Positions 44,711 to 56,200 are shown, counted from the stretch's first letter. The stretch is DNA of 64,000 bases from Homarus americanus (GCF_018991925.1 NW_024737068.1:11486561-11550560); one strand, 5' to 3'. The notes: a model not told the origin generated them from the sequence alone. Made by a program: numbers and translations.

Positions 44711-45459
44711 TGCCTTCATGAGTGCCGCCGCGGGAGACGATTACGGGTGTTCACAAGAGATAATCTCCCTGTAGCCTCCCTTGTATTACTTCCTCCTGAC
44801 GACACACACACATCATCTATTATATCACCCACTCCCCCCTCACAGACACATCATCTTCTCATACTGTTGTTCCTCGCATCAGGTTTTCATGCAGTAGGTT
44901 GGGTTGAGTGGCTCCATAAGGTCACGGGTCAATGGTGGTGGTGTGGGCAGGTTATACACGTGACTCTGGGGTCTTCCTGCCTCATAATAAAAGAATCCGG
45001 TCCGTTTAGTAGTTCATAGGAAGGCTGTCCAGTCACTTGATGTATATTTCTGGTGTAGCAACAAGGTCAGTTAGGTTAGTTTACCACAGGATTCATTTAA
45101 TTTTTTTGTAGAGGAATAGATGGTGAAAGAATATTACTGCTGGAAGACTAAAATATACCCATTTTTTACTAAATGGAGAGACAAGTTTAGAGTCTCTTAT
45201 TCCTTAAATTTCTGTTTCTTCATCTTCAAAACACGAGCCATAACCCAACCTCTCCCTCTAACTATACAGTCACACAGTTCTCCTTACCTCGATCATCTCC
45301 AAGGTCATGGGCTGTGTCGTCAACAAACAGCCAACTACTCACCCCTCACAACACCTGCACCTCCTCCCTTGTTTCTTTCCGGCAGTAATACCACAGACCA
45401 GTTTCCTCCCCTGACTCACACCCTTGACTTTCTTCTTGACAACTACAGTGAATCTTGTT

Positions 45460-45900
45460 GTACTTGATGGATCTAAACTCTTCAGACTTTCGACAGATTT
45501 TGGTATGAGTCTCTCCTTGCTAAATTTTCCTCTCCCTTATTCTTTAATTTCCCAGATTTCCTTCCTTCTCTCCAGCCTTGTAGAAACTCTCTCTCCCAAA
45601 ATTGAATCACACCTCAGACTTGCACCCCATGTCGTCCCCTGCCACTGAGTCTTTTCCCTATATTTAGCCTTCGTCAGTGCAAGACATTCTGCTGCACTAT
45701 ACCTTCAGTCTTTTGCAGTGAATAGTTTTGACCACTACATTTGTCTCTCTCTCCCTACACTTTTCATTTGTTTAAGAAGCAACATCCATACAGTATTGGA
45801 CGGTTCATATTATAACAGCATCCTAATCAATAATGGAGTACCTCAAGGTTCAGTTCTTGCTCCTACCCTCATCTCTATCCACCACTCCACCCAGCATCAC
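45460..45900 (+). pseudogene. Decayed LINE reverse transcriptase fragment
   Basis: The clearest part is VLDGSYYNSILINNGVPQGS followed by VLAPTL (about 45,795-45,872), matching the RT palm motif xNGVPQGSVLxPxLF that comes just before the catalytic YADD. Upstream, in another frame, WYESLLAKFSS (about 45,504-45,536) fits the W-x-x-LL-x-KL-x-S block at the expected distance. The expected FINDLL and YADD downstream are not readable. Frame changes and stops show that it is dead. The spacing suggests a CR1/jockey-type element. Confidence 0.62.
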
Positions 45901-46460
45901 ACATGACTAAGTTGTTGACACACTTACACCAAAGTTTATCCCCTCACTCCATTCCCTACACCCAGGTAAGTCCCAATCGATCACCTGAATGTCACCAAAG
46001 CCCATAACACACATATTGGGTTCGATGACTGATACACCAGTAATAATATAACATTCAGTAGCACCAAAACATAAACATTAACTATTTCTCACCCACTAGA
46101 TTATGGCCAGCCTCTACCTTCATTCAGTAACACCCACTACCACACCACTCACCAGTCCCCAGTGTTAATATCCTTGGGGGGCTTACTGTAACTGGTAACC
46201 TTTCTTGAACCATAACTTTTCCGACACACTGTAAACAAAACAAAATAAAATAAATAAAATCCCACCAAAAAACTAGACTGCCTCCTACTGTGTGGGTCAG
46301 CTTTTTACCCTTAACGTGGAGTTGTGTCGGCCCTTACGTGGAGTAATACTGTACTGTGTGGAGGTGATAACGTGAGGCAAATACATTTACCTGTTAGAAT
46401 TGTGGTTGAGGGAGAGAGAGAGAGGACGTAAAGCTTGATTTCAAGTGGGAAAATCCGGTG

Positions 46461-46463
<3 letters not shown>

Positions 46464-46514
<51 letters not shown>
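46464..46514. repeat. (GT)n microsatellite
   Basis: About 25 GT dinucleotides. Confidence 0.95.
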
Positions 46515-46517
<3 letters not shown>

Positions 46518-46614
46518 AACCATACATTCACACATCTCAAAGAGCTAAGTGTATATATTTCAGTGCAGACGATAGTTGCCTTCACATAACTGTACCAAGT
46601 GTGAGCCAATGACA

Positions 46615-46730
46615 CCATCACCACCGACACCACCACCATCACCTCCACACAGTAACCCTTGTCACCACCAACGCTACCACACCAACATTGTCGCCACCAA
46701 CACTACCACACCATCATCATCATCATCATC
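46615..46730. repeat. CAC/CCA-type repeat ending in (ATC)n
   Basis: ACCACCAACACTACCACACC-type sequence with (ATC)6 at 46,712-46,730. It directly adjoins the LINE 3' end that follows. Confidence 0.8.
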
Positions 46731-46956
46731 GTTTAGGAGGGAGATAGGAAGAAACTGGTTCACAAATAGGGTGGTGGACGAGTGGAACAAGCTTAGCAAC
46801 TTTGTAGTAAGTGCTGGAACGCTGGAAAGTTTCAAAAGGAGGCTAGATAGATTCATGGATGATAGAGAGTGGTAGTAACTCTCGACAGGAGCTGCCATGC
46901 ACAGGCCAACCGGCCTATTGCAGACTCCTTATTTTCTTATGTTCTTATGTTCTTAT
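46731..46956 (+). mobile_element. 5'-truncated LINE: ORF2 C-terminus and 3' tail
   Basis: The frame encodes FRREIGRNWFTNRVVDEWNK, then LSNFVVSAGTLESFKRRLDR, then FMDDREW and a stop at 46,873-46,875. This is the conserved tail after the reverse transcriptase in a large group of arthropod LINEs (F-x-x-R-x-x-x-x-WN-x-L, SFKxxLD). A 3' UTR follows (GGAGCTGCCATGCACAGG, CCAACCGGCCTATTGCAG) and ends in three TTCTTATG tail units. That tail type is familiar from decapod genomes (recollection, not checked). The 5' end abuts an ATC repeat; no clear target duplication was found. The reading frame is intact, so the copy is not very old. Confidence 0.82.
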
Positions 46957-47510
46957 CACCACCCTGACAGTCATCTCTATCGTAACATCATCTTATCTGA
47001 GGTAGAGTCTCAGCGCAACAGTGATATCCTTTTGCTCACCATTTTTGTCTCGTAAAAAAAATCTCCATTTAAGGGAATTTATTCACTTACGAACATTAAA
47101 GAAACATTTGTCCGGAGTCTCTAAGGTTCATACAGTGCAATAGGTTCTCCCCTATATTCCCTTCCCCCTCACCCCTCCCCTAGATCCTGGCTGGTGATGT
47201 CAGAACTCAACTGACTTACATTACACTACAAAGATAACATCCAGAATGGCGTTTAAGTTGCACTGAGACTCTATCGTTGCCTCATTCTTTCTTCTGCCAC
47301 CAATCAGTGAGAAAATTATCATATTGTAAGATCCTTTGAGAATCTATCAATGAATCACAACCTCAATCAGCCAATCAGAGGCGCTGGAAAGTCTCCTGTT
47401 AAGGTGAAAAATCAACGTAAGATCTTTTATTGAGAATCTTATCCTTGTGTTACGGTACGTCACACCTTGTGGTTGGTAGTACCTCCGTCACCTGGCTGGT
47501 GTGACGCCCC
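46957..47510. other. Intergenic sequence, no gene recognised
   Basis: Ordinary composition. No frame or RNA gene was recognised. Confidence 0.5.
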
Positions 47511-47609
47511 NNNNNNNNNNNNNNNNNNNNNNNNNNNNNNNNNNNNNNNNNNNNNNNNNNNNNNNNNNNNNNNNNNNNNNNNNNNNNNNNNNNNNNNNNN
47601 NNNNNNNNN
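47511..47609. other. Assembly gap (N run)
   Basis: About 100 N residues within non-repetitive DNA. Confidence 0.98.
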
Positions 47610-48102
47610 TATCAAACTTGTATATTAAAGGATACAAGGCCACTGTGATTACTGACCTCTCTAGCACGGGGTCTATGGCTCTAGCCTCAGCTGTCTCCAT
47701 GATAATCCACCACTGTTTATGAGCCACTAAAGGTACACACGTTCAGGTATACTGAAGGTAAGTTTATAATGCATGTGAGAAAATACTAAAATACGTATAA
47801 TTCAATTTATTTTTTTTTATTTTTTTTTGTAATATAATTAAAAAAAACCGAAAGGAGACATTTTTGGACACCTTGTATACATTAGAGGTGTGGAGGGCGG
47901 GAGGAAAATATAAATGGGTTATTTTCAGGCTGTTAAATAAAGATTTTCCTTTATATCCTCCAACAACATTGTCATTTTTCTTACTAATGTCGACGTTGTG
48001 GGCCGTTGGAGGGGGGAAAACACACATTAGTAGTATACAGTAAATATTATTCATGGATTTTTTTTTTAAGAATTTCGTGACGTAGACATATACTGTACAT
48101 AT

Positions 48103-48172
48103 TTACTTTCTCTCTGTCTGTCTGTCTCTCTGTCTGTCTGTCTCTCTGTCTGTCTGTCTCTCTGTCCGTCCG
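48103..48172. repeat. (TCTGTCTG)n microsatellite
   Basis: A 12-bp rhythm of CTGTCTGTCTCT repeated about five times. Confidence 0.9.
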
Positions 48173-48416
48173 ATATTGTCACTAACATCATCAAAGCTGT
48201 GGTTCACCTGTGTTCACGAATCATTTAAGTTAAAAATATTCTTAAATTCTGATCGATAAGTTATCCTCTTCTCTTGTTGGGGAGCTGAAGGAATGTGAAA
48301 AGGTGCGATGTTTACTGAAATAATATATCACTCACGGGTTACTGCTCTTATACACACTTGATACTGCAGTGATTCTCTCCACTACTTGTCTACCTTACAG
48401 ATGGTGATGTAGTGTC

Positions 48417-48672
48417 TCACCTGTAGTATCTCACCTGTAGTGTCTCACCTGTAGTATCTTACCTGTAGTGTCTAACCTATAGTATGTCAAGTGTAGTATC
48501 TATCCTGCATTACCTCACCTGTAATATCTCACCTGTAATACCTCACCTGTATTACCTCACCTGTAATATCTCACCTGTAATTCCTCATCAGTATTACTTC
48601 ACCCCTGTTACCTCACCTATATTACCTCATCAGTATTACCTCACTTGTATTAACTCACCTGTAACATCTCAT
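48417..48672. repeat. 14-bp minisatellite (CACCTGTAGTATCT)
   Basis: About 18 copies of CACCTGTARTATCT, with CACCTGTATTACCT variants towards the right. Confidence 0.88.
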
Positions 48673-49107
48673 CTTTGTTTGTTACAGCCTCAGTCAGGAG
48701 TGAAGAGCAATTTTTGCCCCCGAGTGATATTGTAACTCCAACCCCAAACGTATATAACAATTTATCCAGAGTTTGGGAATGGTTGCTGCAGGTGAGGTGT
48801 ATATACGAGGTCACCATTAGTAAGAGTGTACAGACGATGGACAGCTTGTGTGTAGACGGTGACATACAACAGCCAGAGGACTTTTGTGTGTGTGTGTGTT
48901 GTAATGGACTCCCCTCTCACTCGCACACACACACTACATCACCGAACACAGGAAATAAATTACACGTCTTAACTCAAGGGTATTTTTTTTGTTACTGTAC
49001 ATTGGTTTAACACTCTATGATAGTCATCTGTCTTTTGCTGTTTGTATACAATCACTGTTGGCATCCAGGCACCCACTGTTGGCACTCAGGTCAACAGGAG
49101 AGGGGCA

Positions 49108-49312
49108 GGAACGGGGGAAAAGAGACGGGAGTTGAAATGGGGATGGGGCAAAAGAGAAGGATGTTGAAAGGGAGGAAAAGGGGAAAGAGAGAGGGAAGTT
49201 GAAATGGGTAAAAGGGGGAGGGAGGGAAGTTGAAATGTGGGAAGGGGGGGGGGAGAAGGGAGTTGAAATGTGGGTAGGGAGAGAGGGAAGTTGAAATAGG
49301 GGAAGAGGGGGG
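49108..49312. repeat. Purine-rich repeat, about 34 bp unit
   Basis: Six copies of GGGAAGTTGAAATGGG separated by variable GGAAAAGGGGAGAGAG spacers. The minus frames (Phe-Pro-Ser-Leu repeats) are artefacts. Confidence 0.8.
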
Positions 49313-49806
49313 GGGGGCAAAGGGAGAGAGGGTAGAGGAAGGGAAATTCTCACCCAATAGGACATTTAAAACACCATTATCGTCTTCCTCAGTTTCCAAA
49401 TTGGACGTTTCTCTGGCGCATGATTGAACTTTGTTTTCTGTTTGGGACTAAATTGAGCTCCATAAGGGACTTATTAGGGACTACACACAGACACACACAC
49501 AGAGTTTGCGAAATTATTGGTAAATTTGGTAATAAAAATAGGAAGTCAATTTGGTGTATATAGGAACCAATGTTGTGTAAATATGGACCATCATTGTGTA
49601 TCATGGACGAGAAAAAAAAAAGAATAAAATGTGGACAAGTTAATGAAATTATGGAAATTGGCGTAAAAGTGGAGAAAACATGGAAAATGGGGGTTAAATA
49701 GGGGGAAATAATTGGCCACACTTATAATGACATCTGTTGGCCACAAGTGAGGATAGTATCAGTTGGCCACAGTCAGGATTACACACACAGATACTTCTCC
49801 CGACAT

Positions 49807-49832
49807 ACACCACACACACACACACACACACA
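49807..49832. repeat. (CA)n microsatellite
   Basis: Thirteen CA dinucleotides inside a longer AC-rich segment that reaches about 49,900. Confidence 0.9.
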
Positions 49833-50039
49833 CCACTCCAACACACAAGCACCTTTTCCACACACAAACAACACCCACAAACACAACCTTCCACACTTAG
49901 ACACTTCCTCCCAATATACAAACAAACAAATAAACAAATAAAGGAACAAATAACACAGTGGGTCGGGTGTGCAAAAATTCCCATCAAATTTTATCTGGTC
50001 TCTCGGCGTTCCCACGGAGGGCGGAAGTGGAGGCAATAT

Positions 50040-50330
50040 TTATAATTATTTTTATTATTATATTTTATTGCTGTTGTTGTTGTTTGGTGTTGTTTGTTGT
50101 TGTTATTGTTGTTGTTGAAGAGAAAGCTAAAAGAATGAGAATGTTCATATTGAGGGGAGAGGTATTTTTACTTTCACTCACACACTTGCATTGGCTTTCA
50201 CTTACACTTACTTTCTCTCACACTCTCACCTTCACACACACACTACACTATACTACACTACACTACATTACACTACACTACACTACAATACACTACACTA
50301 CACTACACTACACTACACTTACCTACTCTG
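50040..50330. repeat. (TTG)n-rich then (CACTA)n repeat
   Basis: TTGTTGTTGTTTGGTGTTG-type sequence at 50,070-50,118, CACTTACACTTACTTTCTC-type sequence, then about 14 CACTA pentamers at 50,245-50,320 with rare T or A variants. Confidence 0.85.
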
Positions 50331-50418
50331 CTGGACGGAAATGGAAGTGAAAATTTGAAACAGCATAATAACGGGAAGAGGAAACAGACACACCAAGGGG
50401 ACAGCTCGGCCTGAATTG

Positions 50419-50998
50419 TCGCACACCTCAATATTCCCTGTCGCACACCTCAATATTCACTGTCGCACACCTCAATATTTCCTGTCGCACACCTCAACAT
50501 TCCCTGTCGCACACCTCAATATTCACTGTCGCACACCTCTATATCCACTGTCGCACACCTCTATATCCACTGTCGCACACCTCTATATCCACTGTCGCAC
50601 ACCTCTATATCCACTGTCGCACGCTACCATATTCACTGTCGCACACCTCTATATCCACTGTCGCACTCTATATCCACTGTCGCACCTCAATATTCACTAT
50701 CGCACACCTCTATATTCACTGTCCTTTTCTTCAATATTCACTGTCGCACACTTCCAATATTCCCTGTCGCACACCTCAATATTCCCTGTCGCACACCTCA
50801 ATATTCACTGTCGCACACCTCAATATTCCCTGTCGCACACCTCAATATTCCATGTCGCACACTTCAATATTCCCTGTCGCACACCTCAATATTCCCTGTC
50901 GCACACCTCAATATTCCCTGTCGCACACCTCTATATCCGCTGTCGCACGCTTCCATATTCACTATCGCACAGCTCAATATTCACTATCGCACCCGGCC
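50419..50998. repeat. 22-bp minisatellite (TCGCACACCTCAATATTCCC + TG)
   Basis: About 26 copies. Two subtypes segregate: CAATATTC at both ends and CTATATCC in the middle (50,530-50,690). The TCGCAC core, with its CpG, is kept in nearly every copy. The 234-codon plus frame is a product of the stop-free unit (22 bp, so the frame rotates). Confidence 0.95.
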
Positions 50999-51154
50999 AT
51001 CTACACAGCCGCCATCACTCCCTCAGTAATCGGATAAACGTGAAACATTACATAACTACCGACAACTTGGCTCGTGTCTCAACCAAAGCCGGGAGTGACG
51101 GCGTGTGCGAAAGGCATTAACCGGACCAGGTCTTGACCCTTATACGAGGAAACA

Positions 51155-51158
51155 CACA

Positions 51159-51199
<41 letters not shown>
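51155..51199. repeat. (CA)n microsatellite
   Basis: CA repeat with one CATACA interruption. Confidence 0.93.
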
Positions 51200-51202
<3 letters not shown>

Positions 51203-51620
51203 GCCAGGTGTATGATGAATTAAATACAGTGAGTTAATAAGTACGATATGTTTAAGCATGTGGGTGGCAGCAAGGGACCGATGCGTTGGCGGGCATATGA
51301 CGCATGAATCTAGTATGCCGGAAAGTTACTACCAATGATATATTCAACCAGACTTGTGTTGGCATTCAGGCGACTCACTACTGGATGTATGGCGAATGAA
51401 TCGTAAATTTCTGAGTTCTGAATTACGATACTTTTTAACCATAGAGGATAACAAGTGAGAAACGACACGCTGCCAAGTATACGATGAATCTTATCTATAT
51501 ACCGTACACCCGATTCTTTGCTTAACTTAACCTAACCAAGTATAAAGCCCAGTACGATACTTTCAACCTACTGCCAGGCATATGATGAATCACGGTAACT
51601 TACTGACGATTTTTTTTGGC
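51200..51620. repeat. Degenerate quasi-repeat with GCCAGGYATATGATGAATC motif
   Basis: Variants of GCCAGGTGTATGATGAATT occur at about 51,203, 51,280, 51,385, 51,470 and 51,573 with loosely conserved flanks (AAGTATGATA, TACTTTTAACC). It is too diverged for a firm unit. Confidence 0.4.
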
Positions 51621-51800
51621 AGTGGGAGAGAGTTGCTGGCTAAGTTATAGGAGTTAGGGAGTCAACATACAGACAGACAGACACGTATGGTAGTTATATA
51701 ATCCCTTTTAGAGATTTGTATCATATTACATTATTTTTGTTTTGTTTTATTTTATTATAATAACTGTCCAGATCCTTAATACTCTTACATACACCATTCA

Positions 51801-51858
<58 letters not shown>
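51801..51858. repeat. (CT)n microsatellite
   Basis: Twenty-nine CT dinucleotides. Confidence 0.95.
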
Positions 51859-51860
<2 letters not shown>

Positions 51861-52394
51861 ATACAACTTTAATACCTAACTATACAAACGACTCTGAGTT
51901 ATACACACTCAATGTCTATTTCCCCCCTCCCCCCCCCACACACACACACAATCTTTATCAGTTTACTCAATTTAATTAAATAATACAAACCATTATCTCT
52001 TATATATTATTTTTCCTTTCTTTCTTTCAACTGGCTGGTTATTAATGTGTACAGGCAAGGTATACACGGTTAAATTAATCTCCCGCCATCCATCGCCACC
52101 GAATTAATTATGCACGAATCACGGTAAATCAGAATCTCGGTAAATCAAAATTTTTTGGGGGGCGTCAGATGCAAGCGTAGTTAAATTAACATTGGTTACC
52201 CGTGAGTTATGAATCCTCAGTCCGTGTGAAAAATGGCGCGCGCCGTATGATGTAAATAAACACTGGGTGACGTGGCGAGTTCTGATTGGTTCTTGGGAGA
52301 GCTTATGGGTGATTGGTTAGGTGTTATAATGTGATTAGTAATAGGTGAAGAGGATTGGAGAATTTCAGACTTAGGAATTGGTCGGGTTAATTCG

Positions 52395-52575
52395 GATTTT
52401 GATAAAATTGAGACCCGACCCGACCTGACCCGACCAAACCCGACCCGACCTGACCTGACCTTACCCGACCCGACCAGACACGACCTAACCTGACCCTACC
52501 CAACCCGACCCGACCCGGCCGACCCGACCCGACCGACCGACCCGACCTGACCTTACCCGACCCGACCCGACCAAG
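52395..52575. repeat. (CCCGA)n pentanucleotide array
   Basis: About 30 pentamers of GACCC with ACCTG, ACCTT, CCAAA and CCGGCC variants. CCTGA and CCTAA substitutions of CCCGA are frequent. Confidence 0.92.
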
Positions 52576-52596
52576 GCTGTATGAGAGTCAATATTT

Positions 52597-52780
52597 TAGG
52601 GTTACAGGTGATTGGTACGGTGATTAAGGGCTTAAAGGTGATTGGTTCGGTGATTAAGGGCTTACAGGGGATTGGTTCGGTGATTAGGTGCTTAAAGGTG
52701 ATTGGTTCGGTGATTAAGGGCTTAAAGGTGATTGGTTCGGTGATTAAGGGCTTAAAGGTGATTGGTTCGGTGATTTGAGT
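52597..52780. repeat. 30-bp minisatellite
   Basis: Six copies of GTGATTGGTTCGGTGATTAA then GGGCTTAAAG. Because 30 is a multiple of 3, a single plus frame stays open (repeated VIKGLKVIGS), but nothing outside the repeat looks coding. Confidence 0.94.
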
Positions 52781-52956
52781 GAGGCAACAAGTTCGGGCTT
52801 ACAGGTGATTGGTCAAGGGTTTCTGTAAGTGATTGTGGTGTTTAAGTACAATTTGAAGTGTGCGTGCGTGCGTGTGTGTGTGTGTGTGTTTGTGTGAGTT
52901 TGTGTGTTGAATAAGGGAGATTGGGGGTCGGGCTAATTTTTTATGGGAAGGAATCA

Positions 52957-53085
<129 letters not shown>

Positions 53086-53231
53086 TCCCTCTGTCTGTCT
53101 GTTGGTCTGTACAGAATATTACCCACTACATTTATTAACAGGAATCGCTCCAGTTAACTTGACAAACTCTCAACATATCAATAATATGTATATATATATA
53201 TTTTACTGTGTATATTAATATTGGGTACCTG

Positions 53232-53360
53232 AGAGATTGTCACTTATGTCTCTGTCTGTCTGTCTGTCTATCTGTCTGTTTCTGAATGTGTATGTGTCTT
53301 GTCTGCCTGTCTATCTGTCGGTCTGTCTGTCTGTCTGTTGTTTGTTTATCTGTCTGTCAC
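53232..53360. repeat. (CTGT)n microsatellite, interrupted
   Basis: CTGTCTGT runs at 53,252-53,282, 53,305-53,337 and 53,351-53,357, followed by a TATG-rich zone to about 53,520. Confidence 0.85.
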
Positions 53361-53621
53361 TGTTTATGTTTATGTGTATGAATATGTATGTTTCTTTGCA
53401 TGTTTATAGGACTAAGTGTATACATATAAATGGGAAAAGAAAGATTACTGTATGTATGAGTGTATATGAGTAAGTGTATGTATGGGTGTATCTGTGTATG
53501 CGTTTATGTATGTATAGATGGAAGAAGGAACATGAACTGAACATACAAATTATTATAGTTTACAGTTGATGGCCCGGTTTGGTCTCTTGCCATACTGTGT
53601 GAGGTTACATAGGCCTCGTGG

Positions 53622-54160
53622 TGCAGTAACTCGTGTCCTCGGGTGTTGACATGAAGGACCTGTAACTCGTCCTCGGGTGTTGACATGAAGGACCTGTAAC
53701 TCGTCCTCGGGTGTTGACATGAAGGACCTGTAACTCGTCCTCGGGTGTTGACATGAAGGACCTGTAACTCGTGTCCTCGGGTGTTGACATGAAGGACCTG
53801 TAACTCGTCCTCGGGTGTTGACGGACCTGCGTGTCCCGGTGTGACAGAGGACCAACCGTGTGAAAGGCCTAACCCTTGGTGTTAAAGACCTGTAACCGTC
53901 CCGGTGTTGACGAAGGACCCTCGTCCTCGGTGTTGACATGAAGGACCCTGTAACTGTCCTCAAGTGCTGACATGAAGGACCTGTAACTCTGTGTCCTCGG
54001 GTGTTGACATGAAGGACCCTGTAATCCGTCCTCGGGTGTTGACATGAAGGACCTGTAACTCGTCCTCGGGTGTTGACATGAAGGACCTGTAACTCGTGTC
54101 CTCGGGTGTTGACATGAAGGACCTGTAACTCGTCCTCGGGTGTTGACATGAAGGACCTCA
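53622..54160. repeat. 34-bp minisatellite
   Basis: About 15 copies of TGTAACTCGTCCTCGGGTGT then TGACATGAAGGACC. Some copies carry CGTGTCC (+2 bp). Between 53,820 and 53,960 the units are badly eroded (deletions, CCGTGTCCC and similar) and on both sides they are nearly perfect. Confidence 0.93.
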
Positions 54161-54378
54161 CGGGGTCATGGAGGCGCCGTGTCCCTTCATTTGGTAGTAT
54201 TTTTTTTAAGTCTATTTGTGTTTATGTTTGTGTTTGTAAGTGTCCATGTTTTTAAATAATTCGTGTGTTTGTCTGTGAGTTTGTTTGTTTGCTTTCCTAA
54301 GACTATTCGTTAAATTAGTGAGAGTTTGCATGCTAATCAGGGAGAGTGCTGGTGTGTGTTAACCAGGATTCGTGTATT

Positions 54379-54391
54379 GGATGTGTGTGTG

Positions 54392-54446
<55 letters not shown>

Positions 54447-54695
54447 GTGTGTGTGTGTGTGTGTATGTGGTGTCCAGGTGTGTCTGTCTCCGCTCCGCTC
54501 CGCCTGCCTGCCCGCCTGCCTGCTCCGCTCCGGCCCACCCGCCCGACTGCCCACCTGCCCGCTCCGCCCGCTCCGCCCGCCCGCCTCCTGCCCGCCTCCG
54601 CTCCGCCTGCCCGTCCGTCTGCCCGCCTGCCCGCCCGCCTCCGCCTCGGCCTGCCTGCCTGCCTGCCTGTCTGTCTGCCTGCCTGCCTGCCTGTG
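54379..54695. repeat. (GT)n followed by a CTGCC/CCGCC GC-rich repeat
   Basis: GT run 54,379-54,470 with TATATA and TTTG interruptions, then 54,485-54,695 of CTGCCTGCCCGCCTGCC and CTCCGCTCCGCC. The second half is the most CpG-rich segment in this part of the window and is open in all frames. Confidence 0.9.
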
Positions 54696-54719
54696 TATGA
54701 CTATTATACACAAAAGCTA

Positions 54720-55204
54720 AAACATTAAAACAACTTTCCTACACAAGAGCATCTTTTTTAACACACTCACGCTCCGACTTTCACCTCACTTTCTAAAACT
54801 ATGGAATTTTCCTTAAGTGAAAGTTCATGTGAGTTTCCCTTATATTAAAGTTGTGTAGGACAAGGAGGCATTTTACCTTTATATTTTCTTATTGTACTTA
54901 TTATTTTTATTTTGGAATTTTAGTTTTCGTGGACTCGGGTTTTTCCTGGATTTTTTATTCTACAGGATTCTGAACACTCGTTGAATTTCGATTTTGTAGA
55001 TGATATTAATTTTTGAGTGATGTTTTTCTTAGTATTCTAATTTATTTCCTCTGGTTTTATAATTTATGGTTTGAATTAATATTTGTTTATAATGATAATT
55101 TTCCTGGATTGTTTCATTTTCCTGGATCTTAAATTTTGTGTATTATATGACCTTATTTTGCAGGGATCTTTTTTTCCTTTTAAATTTACTTTTATTTGTG
55201 TATA
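54720..55204. other. AT-rich intergenic sequence, no gene recognised
   Basis: AT-rich DNA in which TTTTCCTGGATTTT-type phrases recur (54,940-55,130). No gene was found. Confidence 0.5.
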
Positions 55205-55218
55205 TCTTCCTGGTTTTC

Positions 55219-55535
55219 GGATGTAAAAAGACGTCAGCTGTTGAATGGGGTAAAATTCCCCATATATTCGCGGGAAATCCTCGAACGTAAACAGATATGA
55301 GATGATAATGACTCCTCAGAGGCTCACTGAGTGGCCAGCTTAGTAGGTCTTTAGATGTAAACAAACATCAGCTGTTGAGTTCAATGAACTCCTTCTCGCT
55401 CTTATTGGCTCTCAGATGTATGCACACATCAGCTGTTGATTGGTAAAACTGCTCTCTGAATGGTTGGGGCCCCTACCAATACTCGCTGTCATTGGTGCTC
55501 AGATGTAAATAAACAATTAGCTGTTGATTGGTAAA
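55219..55535. promoter_or_regulatory. Five quasi-repeated modules GATGTAAACA...CAGCTGTTGATTGG
   Basis: Modules begin at about 55,219, 55,283 (partial), 55,352, 55,412 and 55,500. The best copies read AGATGTAAACAAACATCAGC then TGTTGAG, and AGATGTAAATAAACAATTAG then CTGTTGATTGGTAAAA. They combine a forkhead-like GTAAACA, an E-box CAGCTG and an inverted CCAAT box (ATTGG). It may be a decayed tandem repeat of about 60-90 bp or a regulatory cluster; no adjacent gene is visible, so a regulatory role is only a hypothesis. Confidence 0.3.
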
Positions 55536-55888
55536 ATTTGCCTTACGAGTGGCTGGCAGGAAAGTCAGAACATATCGGACGGTGTTTCATAAACGTTGTG
55601 TTTACGAGTGAATGAATGAAACGAGTGACTGCAGTAGCCCCCCAGGACTGCTTCCCCAAACCCCTGGTCTCGGTTCACGGGCGGGTGGGCGTGAGAGCCA
55701 TCACTTCCTGTTCTCAGTGTTAGGGGGAGAGCACGCTCTCGTGGGCGGCTTCGAGTGGTGGAATCTCCTCTTGATTTCTCATATGAATATGTATGTTATG
55801 TGAATATTATGTATAAGTGTTTGCATTCTAGCATGTATATATGAATTTATGTATGTAAGTATGCATTCATGGGTGTATGATTGAAATT

Positions 55889-55911
55889 GTGTGTGTGTGT
55901 GTGTGTGTGTC
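55889..55911. repeat. (GT)n microsatellite
   Basis: Eleven GT dinucleotides. Confidence 0.9.
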
Positions 55912-56059
55912 CCCATTGATGTACGTATATATGATTGCACATTAAACAGACCTTCCTGTATGTGTACATTTACTCGAGACAGTGATCCAGCAGCTCAACT
56001 GGTGGACTGAGGAGAGTGATGAATGGTGTGGCTATTACTGCTGTGGCCTGGAGGAGACG

Positions 56060-56200
56060 GGAAGGGAAAGGGAAAGGGAAAGGGAAAGGGAGGGTTTATT
56101 GAGAGAGGAGAGGGAGGGAGAGAGGGAAGGAATGGTCAGAGAAAGGGGAGAGGAGGGGGGTAATGGTCAAGTAGAGGGAAGAGTGGGCTAGAGAGGGGCT
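56060..56200. repeat. (GGGAAA)n and GGAGAGGG purine repeat
   Basis: Five GGGAAA hexamers at 56,060-56,090, then GAGAGGAGAGGGAGGG-type sequence. Confidence 0.8.

Noticed and set aside
50416..51120. 234-codon plus frame that could be read as a cysteine/histidine repeat (RTPQYSLSHTS)
   Set aside because: Comes from the stop-free 22-bp unit; the apparent Cys/His spacing is a by-product of the period.
53553..54161. 202-codon minus frame with repeated HVNTRGRVTGPSCQHPR
   Set aside because: Translation of the 34-bp minisatellite.
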